Assembly: GCA_948144175.1 (NCBI GenBank)
Contig: CANXME010002579.1
Coordinates: 413,501 to 477,500 of the forward strand
Length of the DNA stretch: 64,000 nucleotides
DNA from: Closterium sp. NIES-65
Lineage: Eukaryota; Streptophyta; Zygnematophyceae; Desmidiales; Closteriaceae
Reading direction: 5' to 3'
Part shown: piece after piece, positions 1 through 14,396 of the stretch
How positions within the stretch are numbered: the first letter of the stretch is position 1
Layout: every line of letters begins with the position of its first letter
Notes under the pieces: model-generated
What the model saw: the letters and a program-made list of their open reading frames with translations, nothing else
Databases searched by the model: none
Told to the model about the DNA's origin: nothing
Program-made: the position numbers and the translations under genes

Positions 1-103
1 GGAGATGGGCTCGAGCACACGAGTCTGAGAGCGAATGTGGTTGAGCTGACGGGCTTTGGGAGATGGGCTCGAACACACGAGTCTGAGAGCGAATGAGGTT
101 GAG

Positions 104-3100
104 CTAATGGGCTTGGGGAGATGGGCTCCAGCACACGAGTCTGAGAGCGAATGAGGTTGAGCGGACGAGCTTGGGGAGATGGGCTCGAGCACACGGGTCT
201 GAGAGCAAATGAGGTTGAGCTGACGGGCTTGGGGAGATGGGCTCGTGCACACGAGTCTGAGAGCGAATGAGGTTGAGCTGACGGGCTTGGGGAGATGGGC
301 TTGAGCACATGAGTGTGAGAGCGAATGAGGTTGAGCTGGTGGGCTTGGGGAGATGGGCTTGAGCACATGACTCTGAGAGCGAATGAGGTTGAGCTGGTGG
401 GCTTGGTGAGATGGGCTGGAGCACACGAGTCTGAGAGCAACTCAGGTTGAGCTAACGGGATGGGGGAGATGGGCTCGAACACACGAGTCTGAGAGCGAAT
501 GAAGTTGAGCTGACAGGCTTTGGGAGATGGGCTCGAGCACACGAGTCTAAGAGCGAATGAGGTTGAGCTGATGGGCTTGGGGAGATGGCTCGAGCAGACG
601 GATATGAGAGCGGTTGAGGTTAAACTGATGGGCTTGGGGATATGGGCTCGAGCTGGCTAGTCTGAGAGCAAATGAGGTTGAGCGGACAGGCTTGGGGAGA
701 TGGGCTCGAGCACACGAGTCTGAGAGCGAATGAGGTTGAGCTGACGGGCTTGGGGAGATGGGCTCAAGCACACGAGTCTGAGAGAGAATGAGGTTGAGCT
801 GACGGGCTTGGGGAGATGGGCTCGAGCACACGAGTCTGAGAGCGAATGAGGTTGAGCTGACGGGCTTGGGGAGATGGGCTCTAACACACGAGTCTGAGCG
901 CGAATGAGGTTGAGCTAACGGGCTTTGGGAGATGGGCTCGAGCACACGAGTCTGAGAGCGAATGAGGTTGAGCAGACGGGCTTGGGGAGATGGGCTCGAG
1001 CACACGAGTTTGAGAGCGAATGAGGTTGAGCTGACGGGCTTGGGGAAATGGGCTCGAGCACACGAGTCTAAGAGCGAATGAGGTTGAGCTGACGACTTGG
1101 GGAGATGGGCTCGAGCACACGAGTCTGAGAGCGAATGAGGTTGAGCTGACGGGCTTGGGGAGATGGGCTCGAGAACACGAGTGTGAGAGCGAATGCGGTT
1201 GAGCTGACGCGCTTGGGGAGATGGGCTTGAGCACACGAGTCTGAGAGAGAATGAGGTTCAGCTGACAGGCTTGGGGAGATGGGCTCGAGCACATGAGTCT
1301 GAGAGCGAATGAGGTTGACCTGACAGGCTTGGGGAGATGGGCTTGAGCACACGAGTCTGAGAGCGAATGAGGTTGAGCTGACGGGCTTGGGGAGATGGGC
1401 TCGAGCACATGAGTCGGAGAGCGAATGAGGTTGAGCTGACGGGCTTGGGGAGATGGGCTCAAGCACACGAGTCTGAGAGCAAATGAGGTTGAGCTGACGG
1501 GCTTAAGTAGATCGGCTCCAGCACACAAGTCTGAGAGCAAATGAGGTTGAGCTTACGGGCTTGGGGAGATGGGCTCGAGCACATGAGTCTGAGAGAGAAT
1601 GAGGTTGAGCTGACGGGCTTGGGGAGATGGGCTCGAGGACACGAGTCTAAGAGCGAATGAGGTTGAGCTGACGGGCTTGGGGAGATGGGCTCGAGCACAC
1701 GAGTCGGAGAGCGAATGAGGTTGAGCTGACGGGCTTGGGGAGATGGGCTCGAGCTCGCGAGTCTGAGAGCAAATGAGGTTGAGCTGACAGGCTTGGGGAG
1801 ATGGGCTCGAGCACACGAGTCTGAGAGCGAATGAGGTTGAGCTGACGGGCTTGGGGAGATGGGCTCAAGCACACGAGTCTCAGAGCGAATGAGGTTGAGC
1901 TGACGGGCTTGGGGAGATGGGCTCGAGCACACGAGTCTGAGAGCGAATGAGGTTGAGCGGACAGGCTTGGGGAGATGGGCTCGAGCACACGAGCCTGAGA
2001 GCAAATGAGGTTGAGCTGACGGGCTTGGGGAGATGGGCTCAAGCACATGAGTCTGAGAGCGAATGAGGTTGAGCTGACGGGCTTGGGGAGATGGGCTCAA
2101 GCACACGAGTCTGAGAGCAAATGAGGTTGAGCAGACGGGCTTGAGTAGATCGGCTCCAGCACACGAGTCTGAGAGCGAATGAGGTTGAGCTTACGGGCTT
2201 GGGGAGATGGGCTCGAGCACATGAGTATGAGAGAGAATGAGGTTGAGCTTACGGGCTTGGGGAGATGGGCTCGAGCACATGAGTCTGAGAGCAAATGAGG
2301 TTGAGCTTACGGGCTTGGGGAGATGGGCTCAAGCACACGAGTCTGAGAGAGAATAAGGTTGAGCTGACGGGCTTGGGGAGATGGGCTCAAGCACACGAGT
2401 TTGAGAGCAAATGAGGTTGAGCTGATGGGCTCGGGGAGATGGGCTCGAGCACACGAGTCTAAGAGCGAATGAGATTGAGCTGACGGGCTTGGGGAGATGG
2501 GCTCGAGGACACGAGTCTGAGAGCGAATGAGGTTGAGCTGACGGGCTTGGGGAGATGGGCTCGAGCACACGAGTCGGAGAGCGAAGGAGGTTGAGCTGAC
2601 GGGCTTGGGGAGATGGGCTCGAGCTCGCGAGTCTGAGAGCAAATGAGGTTGAGCTGACAGGCTTGGGGAGATGGGCTCGAGCACACGAGTCTGAGAGCGA
2701 ATGAGGTTGAGCTCACGGGCTTGGGGAGATGGGCTCAAGCACACGAGTCTGAGAGCGAATGAGGTTGAGCTGACGGGCTTGGGGAGATGGGCTCGAGCAC
2801 ACGAGTCTGAGAGCGAATGAGGTTGAGCTGACAGGCTTGGGGAGATGGGCTCGAGGACACGAGTCTGAGAGCGAATGAGGTTGAGCTGATGGGCTTGGGG
2901 AGATGGGCCCGAGCACACGAGTCGGAGAGCAAATGAGGTTGAGCTGATGGGCTTGGGGAGATGGGCTTGAGCACACGAGTCTGAGAGCGAATGAGGTTGA
3001 GCTGACGGGCTTGGGGAGATGGGCTCAAGCACACGAGTCTGAGAGCGAATGAGGTTGAGCTGACGGGCTTGGGGAGATGGGCTTGAGCACACGCGTCTGA

Positions 3101-6100
3101 GAGCAAATGAGGTTGAGCTGATGGGCTTGGGGAGATGGGCTCGAGCACATGAGTCTGAGAGCGAATGAGGTTGAGCTAACGGGCTTGGGAAGATGGGCTC
3201 AAGCACACGAGTCTGAGAGCAAATGAGGTTGAGCTGACGGGCTTGGGGAGATGGGCTCGAGCACACGAGTCTGAGAGCGAATGAGGTTGAGCTGACGGGC
3301 TTGGGGAGATGGGCTTGAGCACACGAGTCTGAGAGCGAATGTGGTTGAGCCGACGGGCTTGGGGAGATGGGCTCGAACACACGAGTCTGAGAGCAAATGA
3401 GGTTGAGCTAATGGGCTTGGGGAGATGGGCTCCAGCACACGAGTCTGAGAGCGAATGAGGTTGAGCGGACGAGCTTGGGGAGATGGGCTCGAGCACACGG
3501 GTCTGAGAGCGAATGAGGTTGAGCTGACGGGCTTGGGGAGATGGGCTCGTGCACACGAGTCTGAGAGCGAATGAGGTTGAGCTGACGGGCTTGGGGAGAT
3601 GGGCTTGAGCACATGAGTCTGAGAGCGAATGAGGTTGAGCTGGTGGGCTTGGGGAGATGGGCTTGAGCACATGACTCTGAGAGCCAATGAGGTTGAGCTG
3701 GTGGGCTTGGTGAGATGGGCTGGAGCACACGAGTCTGAGAGCAACTCAGGTTGAGCTAACGGGATGGGGAAGATGGGCTCGAACACACGAGTCTGAGAGC
3801 GAATGAGGGGGAGCTGACGGGCTTGGGGAGATGGACTCGAACACACGAATCTGAGAGCGAATGAAGTTGAGCTGACAGGCTTTGGGAGATGGGCTCGAGC
3901 ACACGAGTCTAAGAGCGAATGAGGTTGAGCTGATGGGCTTGGGGAGATGGCTCGAGCACACGAATATGAGAGCGGTTGAGGTTAAACTGATGGGCTTGGG
4001 GATATGGGCTCGAGCTAGCTAGTCTAAGAGCAAATGAGGTTGAGCTGACAGGCTTGGGGAGATGGGCTCGAGCACACGAGTCTGAGAGCGAATGAGGTTG
4101 AGCTGACGGGCTTGGGGAGATGGGCTCAAGCACACGAGTCTGAGAGAGAATGAGGTTGAGCTGACGGGCTTGGGGAGATGGGCTCTAGCACACGAGTCTG
4201 AGAGCGAATGAGGTTGAGATGACGGGCTTGGGGAGATGGGCTCGAACACACGAGTCTGAGAGCGAATGAGGTTGAGCTAACGGGCTTTGGGAGATGGGCT
4301 CGAGCACACGAGTCTGAGAGCGAATGAGGTTGAGCAGACGGGCTTGGGGAGATGGGCTCGAGCACACGAGTTTGAGAGCGAATGAGGTTGAGCTGACGAC
4401 TTGGGGAGATGGGCTCGAGCAGACGAGTCTGAGAGCGAATGAGGTTGAGCTGACGGGCTTGGGGAGATGGGCTCGAGAACACGAGTCTGAGAGCGAATGC
4501 GGTTGAGCTGACGCGCTAGGGGAGATGGGCTTGAGCACACGAGTCTGAGAGCGAATGAGGTTGAGCTGACAGGCTTGGGGAGATGGGCTCGAGCACACGA
4601 GTCTGAGAGCGAATGAGGTTGACCTGACAAGCTTGGGGAGATGGGCTTGAGCACACGGGTCTGAGAGCGAATGAGGTTGAGCTGACGGGCTTGGGGAGAT
4701 GGGCTCAAGCACACGAGTCTGAGAGCAAATGTGGTTGAGCTGACGGGCTTGAGTAGATCGGCTCGAGCACATAAGTCTGAGAGCAAATGAGGTTGAGCTT
4801 ACTGGCTTGGGGAGATGGGCTCGAGCACATGAGTCTGAGAGAGAATGAGGTTGAGCTTACGGGCTTGGGGAGATGGGCTCGAGCACATGAGTCGGAGAGC
4901 GAATGAGGTTGAGCTGACGGGCTTGGGGAGATGGGCTCAAGCACACGAGTCTGAGAGCAAATGAGGTTGAGCTGACGGGCTTGAGTAGATCGGCTCCAGC
5001 ACACAAGTCTGAGAGCAAATGAGGTTGAGCTTACTGGCTTGGGGAGATGGGCTTGAGCACATGAGTCTGAGAGAGAATGAGGTTGAGCTTACGGGCTTGG
5101 GGAGATGGGCTCAAGCACATGAGTCTGAGAGCGAATGAGGTTGAGCTTACGGGCTTGGGGAGATGGGCTCAAACACACGAGTCTGAGAGCGAATGAGGTT
5201 GAGCTGACGGGCTTGGGGAGATGGGCTCAAGCACACGAGTTTGAGAGCAAATGAGGTTGAGCTGACGGGCTCGGGGAGATCGGCTCGAGCACACGAGTCT
5301 GAGAGAGAATGAGGTTGAGCTTACGGGCTTGGGGAGATGGGCTCGAGGACACGAGTCTGAGAGCGAATGAGGTTGAGCTGACGGGCTTGGGGAGATGGGC
5401 TCGAGCAAACGAGTCTGAGAGCGAATGAGGTTGAGCTTAGGGGCTTGGGGAGATGGGCTCGAGCACGAGTCTAAGAGTAAATGAGGCTGAGCTGATGGGC
5501 TTGGGGAGATGGGCTCGAGCACACGAGTCTGAGAGCGAATGAGGTTGAGCTGACGGGCTTGGGGAGATGGGCTTGAGCAGACGAGTCTGAGAGCGAATGA
5601 TGTTGAGCTGACGGGCTTGGGGAAATGGGCTTGAGCACACGAGTTTGAGAGAGAATGAGGTTGAGCTGACGGGATTGGGGAGATGGGTTCGAGCACACGG
5701 GTTTGAGAGCAAATGAGGTTGAGCTGACGGGCTTGGTGAGATGGGCTCGAGCACACGAGTCTGAGAGCGAATGAGGTTGAGCTGACGGGCTTGGGGAGAT
5801 GGGCTTGAGAACACGAGTCTGAGAGCGAATGCGGTTGAGCTGACGCGCTTGGGGAGATGGGCTCGAGCACACGAGTCGAGAGCGAATGAGGTTGAGCTGA
5901 CAGGCTTGGGGAGATGGGCTCGAGGACACGAGTCTGAGAGCGAATGAGGTTGAGCTGACGGGCTTGGGGAGATGGGCCCGAGCACACGAGTCGGAGAGCA
6001 AATGAGGTTGAGCTGATGGGCTTGGGGAGATGGGCTTGAGCACACGAGTCTGAGAGCGAATGAGGTTGAGCTGACGGGCTTGGGGAGATGGGCTCAAGCA

Positions 6101-7470
6101 CACGAGTCTGAGAGCGGATGAGGTTGAGCTGACGGGCTTGGGGAGATGGGCTTGAGCACACGCGTCTGAGAGCGAATGAGGTTGAGCTTATGGGCTTGGG
6201 GAGATGGGCTCGAGCACATGAGTCTGAGAGCGAATGAGGTTGAGCTAACGGGCTTGGGAAGATGGGCTCAAGCACACGAGTCTGAGAGCAAATGAGGTTG
6301 AGCTGACGGGCTTGGGGAGATGGGCTCGAGCACACGAGTCTGAGAGCGAATGAGGTTGAGTTGACGGGCTTGGGGAGATGGGCTCGAGCACACGAGTCTG
6401 AGAGCGAATGTGGTTGAGCTGACGGGCTTGGGGAGATGGGCTCGAACACACGAGTCTGAGAGCGAATGAGGTTGAGCTAATGGGCTTGGGGAGATGGGCT
6501 CCAGCACACGAGTTTGAGAGCGAATGAGGTTGAGCGGACGAGCTTGGGGAGATGGGCTCGAGCACACGGGTCTGAGAGCAAATGAGGTTGAGCTGACGGG
6601 CTTGGGGAGATGGGCTCGTGCACACGAGTCTGAGAGCGAATGAGGTTGAGCTGACGGGCTTGGGGAGATGGGCTTGAGCACATGAGTCTGAGAGCGAATG
6701 AGGTTGAGCTGGTGGGCTTGGGGAGATGGGCTTGAGCACATGACTCTGAGAGCGAATGAGGTTGAGCTGGTGGGCTTGGTGAGATGGGCTGGAGCACACG
6801 AGTCTGAGAGCGAATGAGGTTGAGCTGACGGGCTTGGGGAGATGGGCTCGAACACACGAGTCTGAGAGCGAATGAGGGGGAGCCGACGGGCTTGGGGAGA
6901 TGGGCTCGAACACGCGAATCTGAGAGCGAATGAAGTTGAGCTGACAGGCTTTGGGAGATGGGCTCGAGCACACGAGTCTAAGAGCGAATGAGGTTGAGCT
7001 GATGGGCTTGGGGAGATGGCTCGAGCACACGAATATGAGAGCGGTTGAGGTTAAACTGATGGGCTTGGGGATATGGGCTCAAGCTGTCTAGTCTAAGAGC
7101 AAATGAGGTTGAGCTGACAGGCTTGGGGAGATGGGCTCGAGCACACGAGTCTGAGAGCGAATGAGGTTGAGCTGACGGGCTTGGGGAGATGGGCTCAAGC
7201 ACACGAGTCTGAGAGAGAATGAGGTTGAGCTGACGGGCTTGGGGAGATGGGCTCGAGCACACGAGTCTGAGAGCGAATGAGGTTGAGGTGACGGGCTTGG
7301 GGAGATGGGCTCGAACACACGAGTCTGAGAGCGAATGAGGTTGAGCTGACGCGCTAGGGGAGATGGGCTTGAGCACACGAGTCTGAGAGCGAATGAGGTT
7401 GAGCTGACAGGCTTGGGGAGATGGGCTCGAGCACACGAGTCTGAGAGCGAATGAGGTTGACCTGACAGGC
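104..7470. repeat. Higher-order block, copies offset 3304 and 3069 bp
   Basis: A diagnostic run of variant units recurs three times: GGGCTCCAGC, then GCGGACGAGC, GGGCTCGTGC, two GCTGGTGGGC units and a GGTGAGATGGGCTGG unit. Its GGGCTCCA landmark starts at 123, 3427 and 6496. The offsets are close to 57 and 53 units of 58 bp. The atypical units with GAGCGGTTGAGG and TTAAACTGATGGG near 600, 3965 and 7035 follow in the same order each time. This shows segmental duplication of whole blocks rather than independent unit mutation. Confidence 0.85.
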
Positions 7471-9465
7471 TTGGGGAGATGGGCTTGAGCACACGACTCT
7501 TAGAGCGAATGAGGTTGAGCTGACGGGCTTGGGGAGATGGGCTCGAGCACATGAGTCGGAGAGCGAATGAGGTTGAGCTGACGGGCTTGGGGAGATGGGC
7601 TCTAAGCACACGAGTCTGAGAGCAAATGAGGTTGAGCTGACGGGCTTGAGTAGATCGGCTCCAGCACACAAGTCTGAGAGCAAATGAGGTTGAGCTTACG
7701 GGCTTGGGGAGATGGGCTTGAGCACATGAGTCTGAGAGAGAATGAGGTTGAGCTTACGGGCTTGGGGAGATGGGCTCGAGCACATGAGTCTGAGAGCGAA
7801 TGAGGTTGAGCTTACGGGCTTGGGGAGATGGGCTCAAGCACACGAGTCTGAGAGCGAATGAGGTTGAGCTGACGGGCTTGGGGAGATGGGCTCAAGCACA
7901 CGAGTCTGAGAGCAAATGAGGTTGAGCTGACGGGCTCAGGGAGATCGGCTCGAGCACACGAGTCTGAGAGCGAATGAGGTTGAGCTGACGGGCTTGGGGA
8001 GATGGGCTCGAGGACACGAGTCTGAGAGCGAATGAGGTTGAGCTGACGGGCTTGGGGAGATGGGCTCGAGCACACGAGTCTGAGAGCGAATGAGGTTGAG
8101 CTGACGGGCTTGGGGAGATGGGCTCGAGCTCGCTAGTCTGAGAGCAAATGAGGTTGAGCTGACAGGCTTGGGGAGATGGGCTCGAGCACACGAGTCTGAG
8201 AGCGAATGAGGTTGAGCTGACGGGCTTGGGGAGATGGGCTCAAGCACACGAGTCTGAGAGCGAATGAGGTTGAGCTGACGGGCTTGGGGAGATGGGCTCG
8301 AGCACACGAGTCTGAGAGCGAATGAGGTTGAGCTGGTGGGCTTGGGGAGATGGGCTTGAGCACATGACTCTGAGAGCGAATGAGGTTGAGCTGGTGGGCT
8401 TGGTGAGATGGGCTGGAGCACACGAGTCTGAGAGCGAATGAGGTTGAGCTGACGGGCTTGGGGAGATGGGCTCGAACACACGAGTCTGAGAGCGAATGAG
8501 GGGGAGCCGACGGGCTTGGGGAGATGGGCTCGAACACACGAATCTGAGAGCGAATGAAGTTGAGCTGACAGGCTTTGGGAGATGGGCTCGAGCACACGAG
8601 TCTAAGAGCGAATGAGGTTGAGCTGATGGGCTTGGGGAGATGGCTCGAGCACACGAATATGAGAGCGGTTGAGGTTAAACTGATGGGCTTGGGGATATGG
8701 GCTCAAGCTGTCTAGTCTAAGAGCAAATGAGGTTGAGCTGACAGGCTTGGGGAGATGGGCTCGAGCACACGAGTCTGAGAGCGAATGAGGTTGAGCTGAC
8801 GGGCTTGGGGAGATGGGCTCAAGCACACGAGTCTGAGAGAGAATGAGGTTGAGCTGACGGGCTTGGGGAGATGGGCTCGAGCACACGAGTCTGAGAGCGA
8901 ATGAGGTTGAGGTGACGGGCTTGGGGAGATGGGCTCGAACACACGAGTCTGAGAGCGAATGAGGTTGAGCTAACGGGCTTTGGGAGATGGGCTCGAGCAC
9001 ACGAGTCTGAGAGCGAATGAGGTTGAGCAGACGGGCTTGGGTAGATGGGCTCGAGCACACGAGTTTGAGAGCAAATGAGGTTGAGCTGACGGGCTTGGGG
9101 AAATGGGCTCGAGCACACGAGTCTAAGAGCGAATGAGGTTGAGCTGACGACTTGGGGAGATGGGCTCGAGCAGACGAGTCTGAGAGCGAATGAGGTTGAG
9201 CTGACGGGCTTGGGGAGATGGGCTCGAGAACACGAGTCTGAGAGCGAATGCGGTTGAGCTGACGCGCTAGGGGAGATGGGCTTGAGCACACGAGTCTGAG
9301 AGCGAATGAGGTTGAGCTGACAGGCTTGGGGAGATGGGCTCGAGCACACGAGTCTGAGAGCGAATGAGGTTGACCTGACAGGCTTGGGGAGATGGGCTTG
9401 AGCACACGACTCTTAGAGCGAATGAGGTTGAGCTGACGGGCTTGGGGAGATGGGCTTGAGCACAT
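6978..9465. repeat. 28-unit higher-order duplication (offset 1624 bp)
   Basis: The unusual units TGGCTCGAGC...GAATATGAGAGCGG and GGGCTCAAGCTGTCTAG at 7017-7110 recur at 8641-8734, exactly 1624 bp (28 x 58) later. Near-identical flanks on both sides include the rare GAGGTTGAGGTGACGG unit. The copies diverge where the second retains a stretch of about 5 units that the first lacks. Confidence 0.85.
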
Positions 9466-10220
9466 GAGTCGGAGAGCGAATGAGGTTGAGCTGACGGGCT
9501 TGGGGAGATGGGCTCAAGCACACGAGTCTGAGAGCAAATGAGGTTGAGCTGACGGGCTTGAGTAGATCGGCTCCAGCACACAAGTCTGAGAGCAAATGAG
9601 GTTGAGCTTACGGGCTTGGGGAGATGGGCTTGAGCACATGAGTCTGAGAGAGAATGAGGTTGAGCTTACGGGCTTGGGGAGATGGGCTCGAGCACATGAG
9701 TCTGAGAGCGAATGAGGTTGAGCTTACGGGCTTGGGGAGATGGGCTCAAGCACACGAGTCTGAGAGCGAATGAGGTTGAGCTGACGGGCTTGGGGAGATG
9801 GGCTCAAGCACACGAGTCTGAGAGCAAATGAGGTTGAGCTGACGGGCTCAGGGAGATCGGCTCGAGCACACGAGTCTGAGAGCGAATGAGGTTGAGCTGA
9901 CGGGCTTGGGGAGATGGGCTCGAGGACACGAGTCTGAGAGCGAATGAGGTTGAGCTGACGGGCTTGGGGAGATGGGCTCGAGCACACGAGTCTGAGAGCG
10001 AATGAGGTTGAGCTGACGGGCTTGGGGAGATGGGCTCGAGCTCGCTAGTCTGAGAGCAAATGAGGTTGAGCTGACAGGCTTGGGGAGATGGGCTCGAGCA
10101 CACGAGTCTGAGAGCGAATGAGGTTGAGCTGACGGGCTTGGGGAGATGGGCTCTAAGCACACGAGTCTGAGAGCAAATGAGGTTGAGCTGACGGGCTTGA
10201 ATAGATCGGCTCCAGCACAC
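7812..10220. repeat. 33-unit higher-order duplication (offset 1912 bp)
   Basis: The marker unit with GGGCTCAGGGAGATCGGC at about 7934 recurs at about 9846, and the surrounding 400-500 bp match closely. The offset of 1912 bp is two bases short of 33 x 58. It overlaps the 28-unit duplication, so the two events are nested in time. Confidence 0.8.
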
Positions 10221-13200
10221 GAGTCTGAGAGCGAATGAGGTTGAGCTTACGGGCTTGGGGAGATGGGCTCGAGCACATGAGTCTGAGAGAGAATGAGGTT
10301 GAGCTTACGGGCTTGAGGAGATGGGCTCGAGCACATGAGTCTGAGAGCAAATGAGGTTGAGCTTACGGGCTTGGGGAGATGGGCTCAAGCACACGAGTCT
10401 GAGAGCGAATGAGGTTGAGCTGACGGGCTTGGGGAGATGGGCTCAAGCACACGAGCTTGAGAGCAAATGAGGTTGAGCTGACGGGCTCGGGGAGATGGGC
10501 TCGAGCACACGAGTCTGAGAGCGAATGAGGGGGAGCCGACGGGCTTGGGGAGATGGGCTCGAGGACACGAGTCTGAGAGCGAATGAGGTTGAGCTGACGG
10601 GCTTGGGGAGATGGGCTCAAGCACACGAGTCTGAGAGCGAATGAGGTTGAGCTGACGGGCATGGAGAGATGGGCTCGAGCACACGAGTCTGAGAGCGAAT
10701 GAGGTTGAGCGGACAGGCTTGGGGAGATGGGCTCAAGCACACGAGCCTGAGAGGGAATGAGGTTGAGCTGACGGGCTTGGGGAGATGGGCTCGAGCACAT
10801 GAGTCTGAGAGCGAATGAGGTTGAGCTGACGGGCTTGGGGAGATGGGCTCAAGCACACGAGTCTGAGAGCAAATGAGGTTGAGCTGACAGGCTTGAGTAG
10901 ATCGGCTCCAGCACACGAGTCTGAGAGCGAATGAGGTTGAGCTTACGGGCTTGGGGAGATGGGCTCAAGCACACGAGTCTGAGAGCAAATGAGGTTCAGC
11001 TGACGGGCTTGGGGAGATGGGCTCGAGCACATGAGTCAGAGAGCGAATGAGGTTGAGCTGACGGGCTTGGGGAGATGGGCTCAAGCACACGAGTCTGAGA
11101 GCAAATGAGGTTGAGCTGACGGGCTTGAGTAGATCCGCTCCAGCACACAAGTCTGAGAGCAAATGAGGTTGAGCTTACGGGCTTGGGGAGATGGGCTCGA
11201 GCACATGAGTCTGAGAGAGAATGAGGTTGAGCTTACGGGCTTGGGGAGATGGGCTCGAGCACATGAGTCTAAGAGCGAATGAGGTTGAGCTTACGGGCTT
11301 GGGGAGATGGGCTCAAGCACACGAGTCTGAGAGCGAATGAGGTTGAGCTGACGGGCTTGGGGAGATGGGCTCAAGCACACGAGTTTGAGAGCAAATGAGG
11401 TTGAGCTGACGAGCTCGGGGAGATCGGCTCGAGCACACGAGTCTGAGAGCGAATGAGGTTGAGCTGACGGGCTTGGGGAGATGGGCTCGAGGACACGAGT
11501 CTGAGAGCGAATGAGGTTGAGCTGACGGGCTTGGGGAGATGGGCTCGAGCACACGAGTCGGAGAGCGAATGAGGTTGAGTTGACGGGCTTGGGGAGATGG
11601 GCTCGAGCTCGCGAGTCTGAGAGCAAATGAGGTTGAGCTGACAGGCTTGGGGAGATGGGCTCGAGCACACGAGTCTGAGAGCGAATGAGGTTGAGCTTAC
11701 GGGCTTGGGGAGATGGGCTCAAGCACACGAGTCTGAGAGCGAATGAGGTTGAGCTGACGGGCTTGGGGAGATGGGCTCGAGCACACGAGTCTGAGAGCGA
11801 ATGAGGTTGAGTTGACGAGCTTGGGGAGATAGGCTGGAGCACACGAGTCTGAGAGTGAATGAGGTTGAGCGGACAGGCTTGGGGAGATGGGCTCGAGCAC
11901 ACGAGCCTGAGAGCGAATGAGGTTGAGCTGACGGGCTTGGGGAGATGGGCTCGAGCACATGAGTCTGAGAGCGAATGAGGTTGAGCTGACGGGCTTGGGG
12001 AGATGGGCTCAAGCACACGAGTCTGAGAGCAAATGAGGTTGAGCTGACGGGTTTGAGTAGATCGGCTCCAGCACACGAGTCTGAGAGCGAATGAGGTTGA
12101 GCTTACGGGCTTGGGGAGATGGGCTCGAGCACATAAGTATGAGAGAGAATGAGGTTGAGCTTACGGGCTTGGGGAGATGGGCTCGAGCACATGAGTCTGA
12201 GAGCAAATGAGGTTGAGCTTACGGGCTTGGGGAGATGGGCTCAAGCACACGAGTTTGAGAGCAAATGAGGTTGAGCTGACGGGCTCGGGGAGATGGGCTC
12301 GAGCACACGAGTCTGAGAGCGAATGAGGTTGAGCTGACGGGCTTGGGGAGATGGGCTCAAGGACACGAGTCTGAGAGCAAATGAGGTTGAGCTGACGGGC
12401 TTGGGGAGATGGGCTCGAGCACACGAGTCGGAGAGCGAATGAGGTTGAGCTGACGCGCTTGGGGAGATGGGCTCGAGCTCGCGAGTCTGAGAGCAAATGA
12501 GGTTGAGCTGACAGGCTTGGGGAGATGGGCTCGAGCACACGAGTCTGAGAGCGAATGAGGTTGAGCTGATGGGCTTGGGGAGATGGGCTCGAGCACACGA
12601 GTCTGAGAGCAAATGAGGTTGAGCTGACGGGCTTGGGGAGATGGGCTCGAGCACACGAGTCTGAGAGCGAATGAGGTTGAGCGGACAGGCTTGGGGAGAT
12701 GGGCTCGAGCACACGAGCCTGAGAGCGAATGAGGTTGAGCTGACGGGCTTGGGGAGATGGGCTCGAGCACATGAGTCTGAGAGCGAATGAGGTTGAGCTG
12801 ATGGGCTTGGGGAGATGGGCTCAAGCACACGAGTCTGAGAGCAAATGAGGTTGAGCTCACGGGCTTGAGTAGATCGGCTCCAGCACACGAGTCTGAGAGC
12901 GAATGAGATTGATCTTACGGGCTTGGGGAGATGGGCTCAAGCACACGAGTCTGAGAGCGAATGAGGTTGAGCTGACGGGCTTGGGGAGATGGGCTCAAGC
13001 ACACGAGTTTGAGAGCAAATGAGGTTGAGCTGACGGGCTCGGGGAGATGGGCGCGTGCACACGAGTCTGAGAGCGAATGAGGTTGAGCTGAGGGGCTTGG
13101 CGAGATGGGCTCGAGGACACGAGTCTGAGAGCGAATGAGGTTGAGCTGAGGGGCTTGGGGAGATGGGCTCGAGCACATGAGTCGGAGAGCGAATGAGGTT

Positions 13201-14381
13201 GAGCTGACGGGCTTGGGGAGATGGGCTCGAGCTCGCGAGTCTGAGAGCAAATGAGGTTGAGCTGACGAGCTTGGGGAGATGGGCTCGAGCACACGAGTCT
13301 GAGAGCGAATGAGGTTGAGCGGACGGGCTTGGGGAGATGGGCTCGAGCACACGAGTCTGAGAGCGAATGAGGTTGAGCTGACGGGCTTGGGGAAATGGGC
13401 TCGAGCTCGTGAGTCTGAGAGCGAATGAGGTTGAGCTGACAGGCTTGGGAAATGGGCTCGAGCACACGAGTCTGAGAGCGAATGAGGTTGAGCTGACGGG
13501 CTTGGGGAGATGGGCTCAAGCACACGAGTCTGAGAGCGAATGAGGTTGAGCTGACGGGCTTGGGGAGATGGGCTCAAGCACACGAGTTTGAGAGCAAATG
13601 AGGTAGAGCTGACGGGCTCGGGGAGATGGGCTCGAGCACACGAGTTTGAGAGCGAATGAGGTTGAGCTGACGGGCTTGGGGAGATGGGCTCGAGGACACG
13701 AGTCTTAGAGCGAATGAGGTTGAGCTGACGGGCTTGGGGAGATGGGCTCGAGCACACGAGTCGGAAAGCGAATGAGGTTGAGCTGACGGGCTTGGGGAGA
13801 TGACTCGAGCTCGCGAGTCTGAGAGCAAATGAGGTTGAGCTGACAGGCTTGGGGAGATGGGCTCGAGCACATGAGTCTGAGAGCGAATGAGGTTGAGCTG
13901 ACGGGCTTGGGGAGATGGGCTCAAGCACACGAGTCTGAGAGCGAATGAAGTTGAGCTGACGGGCTTGGGGAGATGGGCTCGAGCACACGAGTCTGAGAGC
14001 GAATGAGGTTGAGCTGATGGGCTTGGGGAGATGGACTCGAGCACACAAGTCTGAGAGCGAATGAGGTTGAGCTGACGGGCTTAGGGAGATGGGCTCGAGC
14101 TCGCGAGTCTAAGAGCAAATGAGGTTGAGCTGACAGGCTTGGGGAGATGGGCTCGAGCACATGAGTCTGAGAGCGAATGAGGTTGAGCTGACGGGCTTGG
14201 GGAGATGGGCTCAAGCACACAAGTCTGAGAGCGAATGAGGTTGAGCTGACGGGCTTGGGGAGATGGGCTCGAGCACACGAGTCTGAGAGCGAATGAGGTT
14301 GAGCTGACGGGCTTGGGGAGATGGGCTCAAGCACACGAGTCTGAGAGCGAATGAGGTTGAGCTGACGGGCTTAGGGAGATG

Positions 14382-14396
14382 GGCTCGACTCGAGCC
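14382..14396. repeat. 15-bp inverted repeat inside a satellite unit
   Basis: GGCTCGA and TCGAGCC flank a single C, forming a perfect 7-bp inverted repeat inside a unit that is lengthened here. The same structure occurs again at 15322-15336, 940 bp away, so it has been copied with its surroundings. Confidence 0.85.
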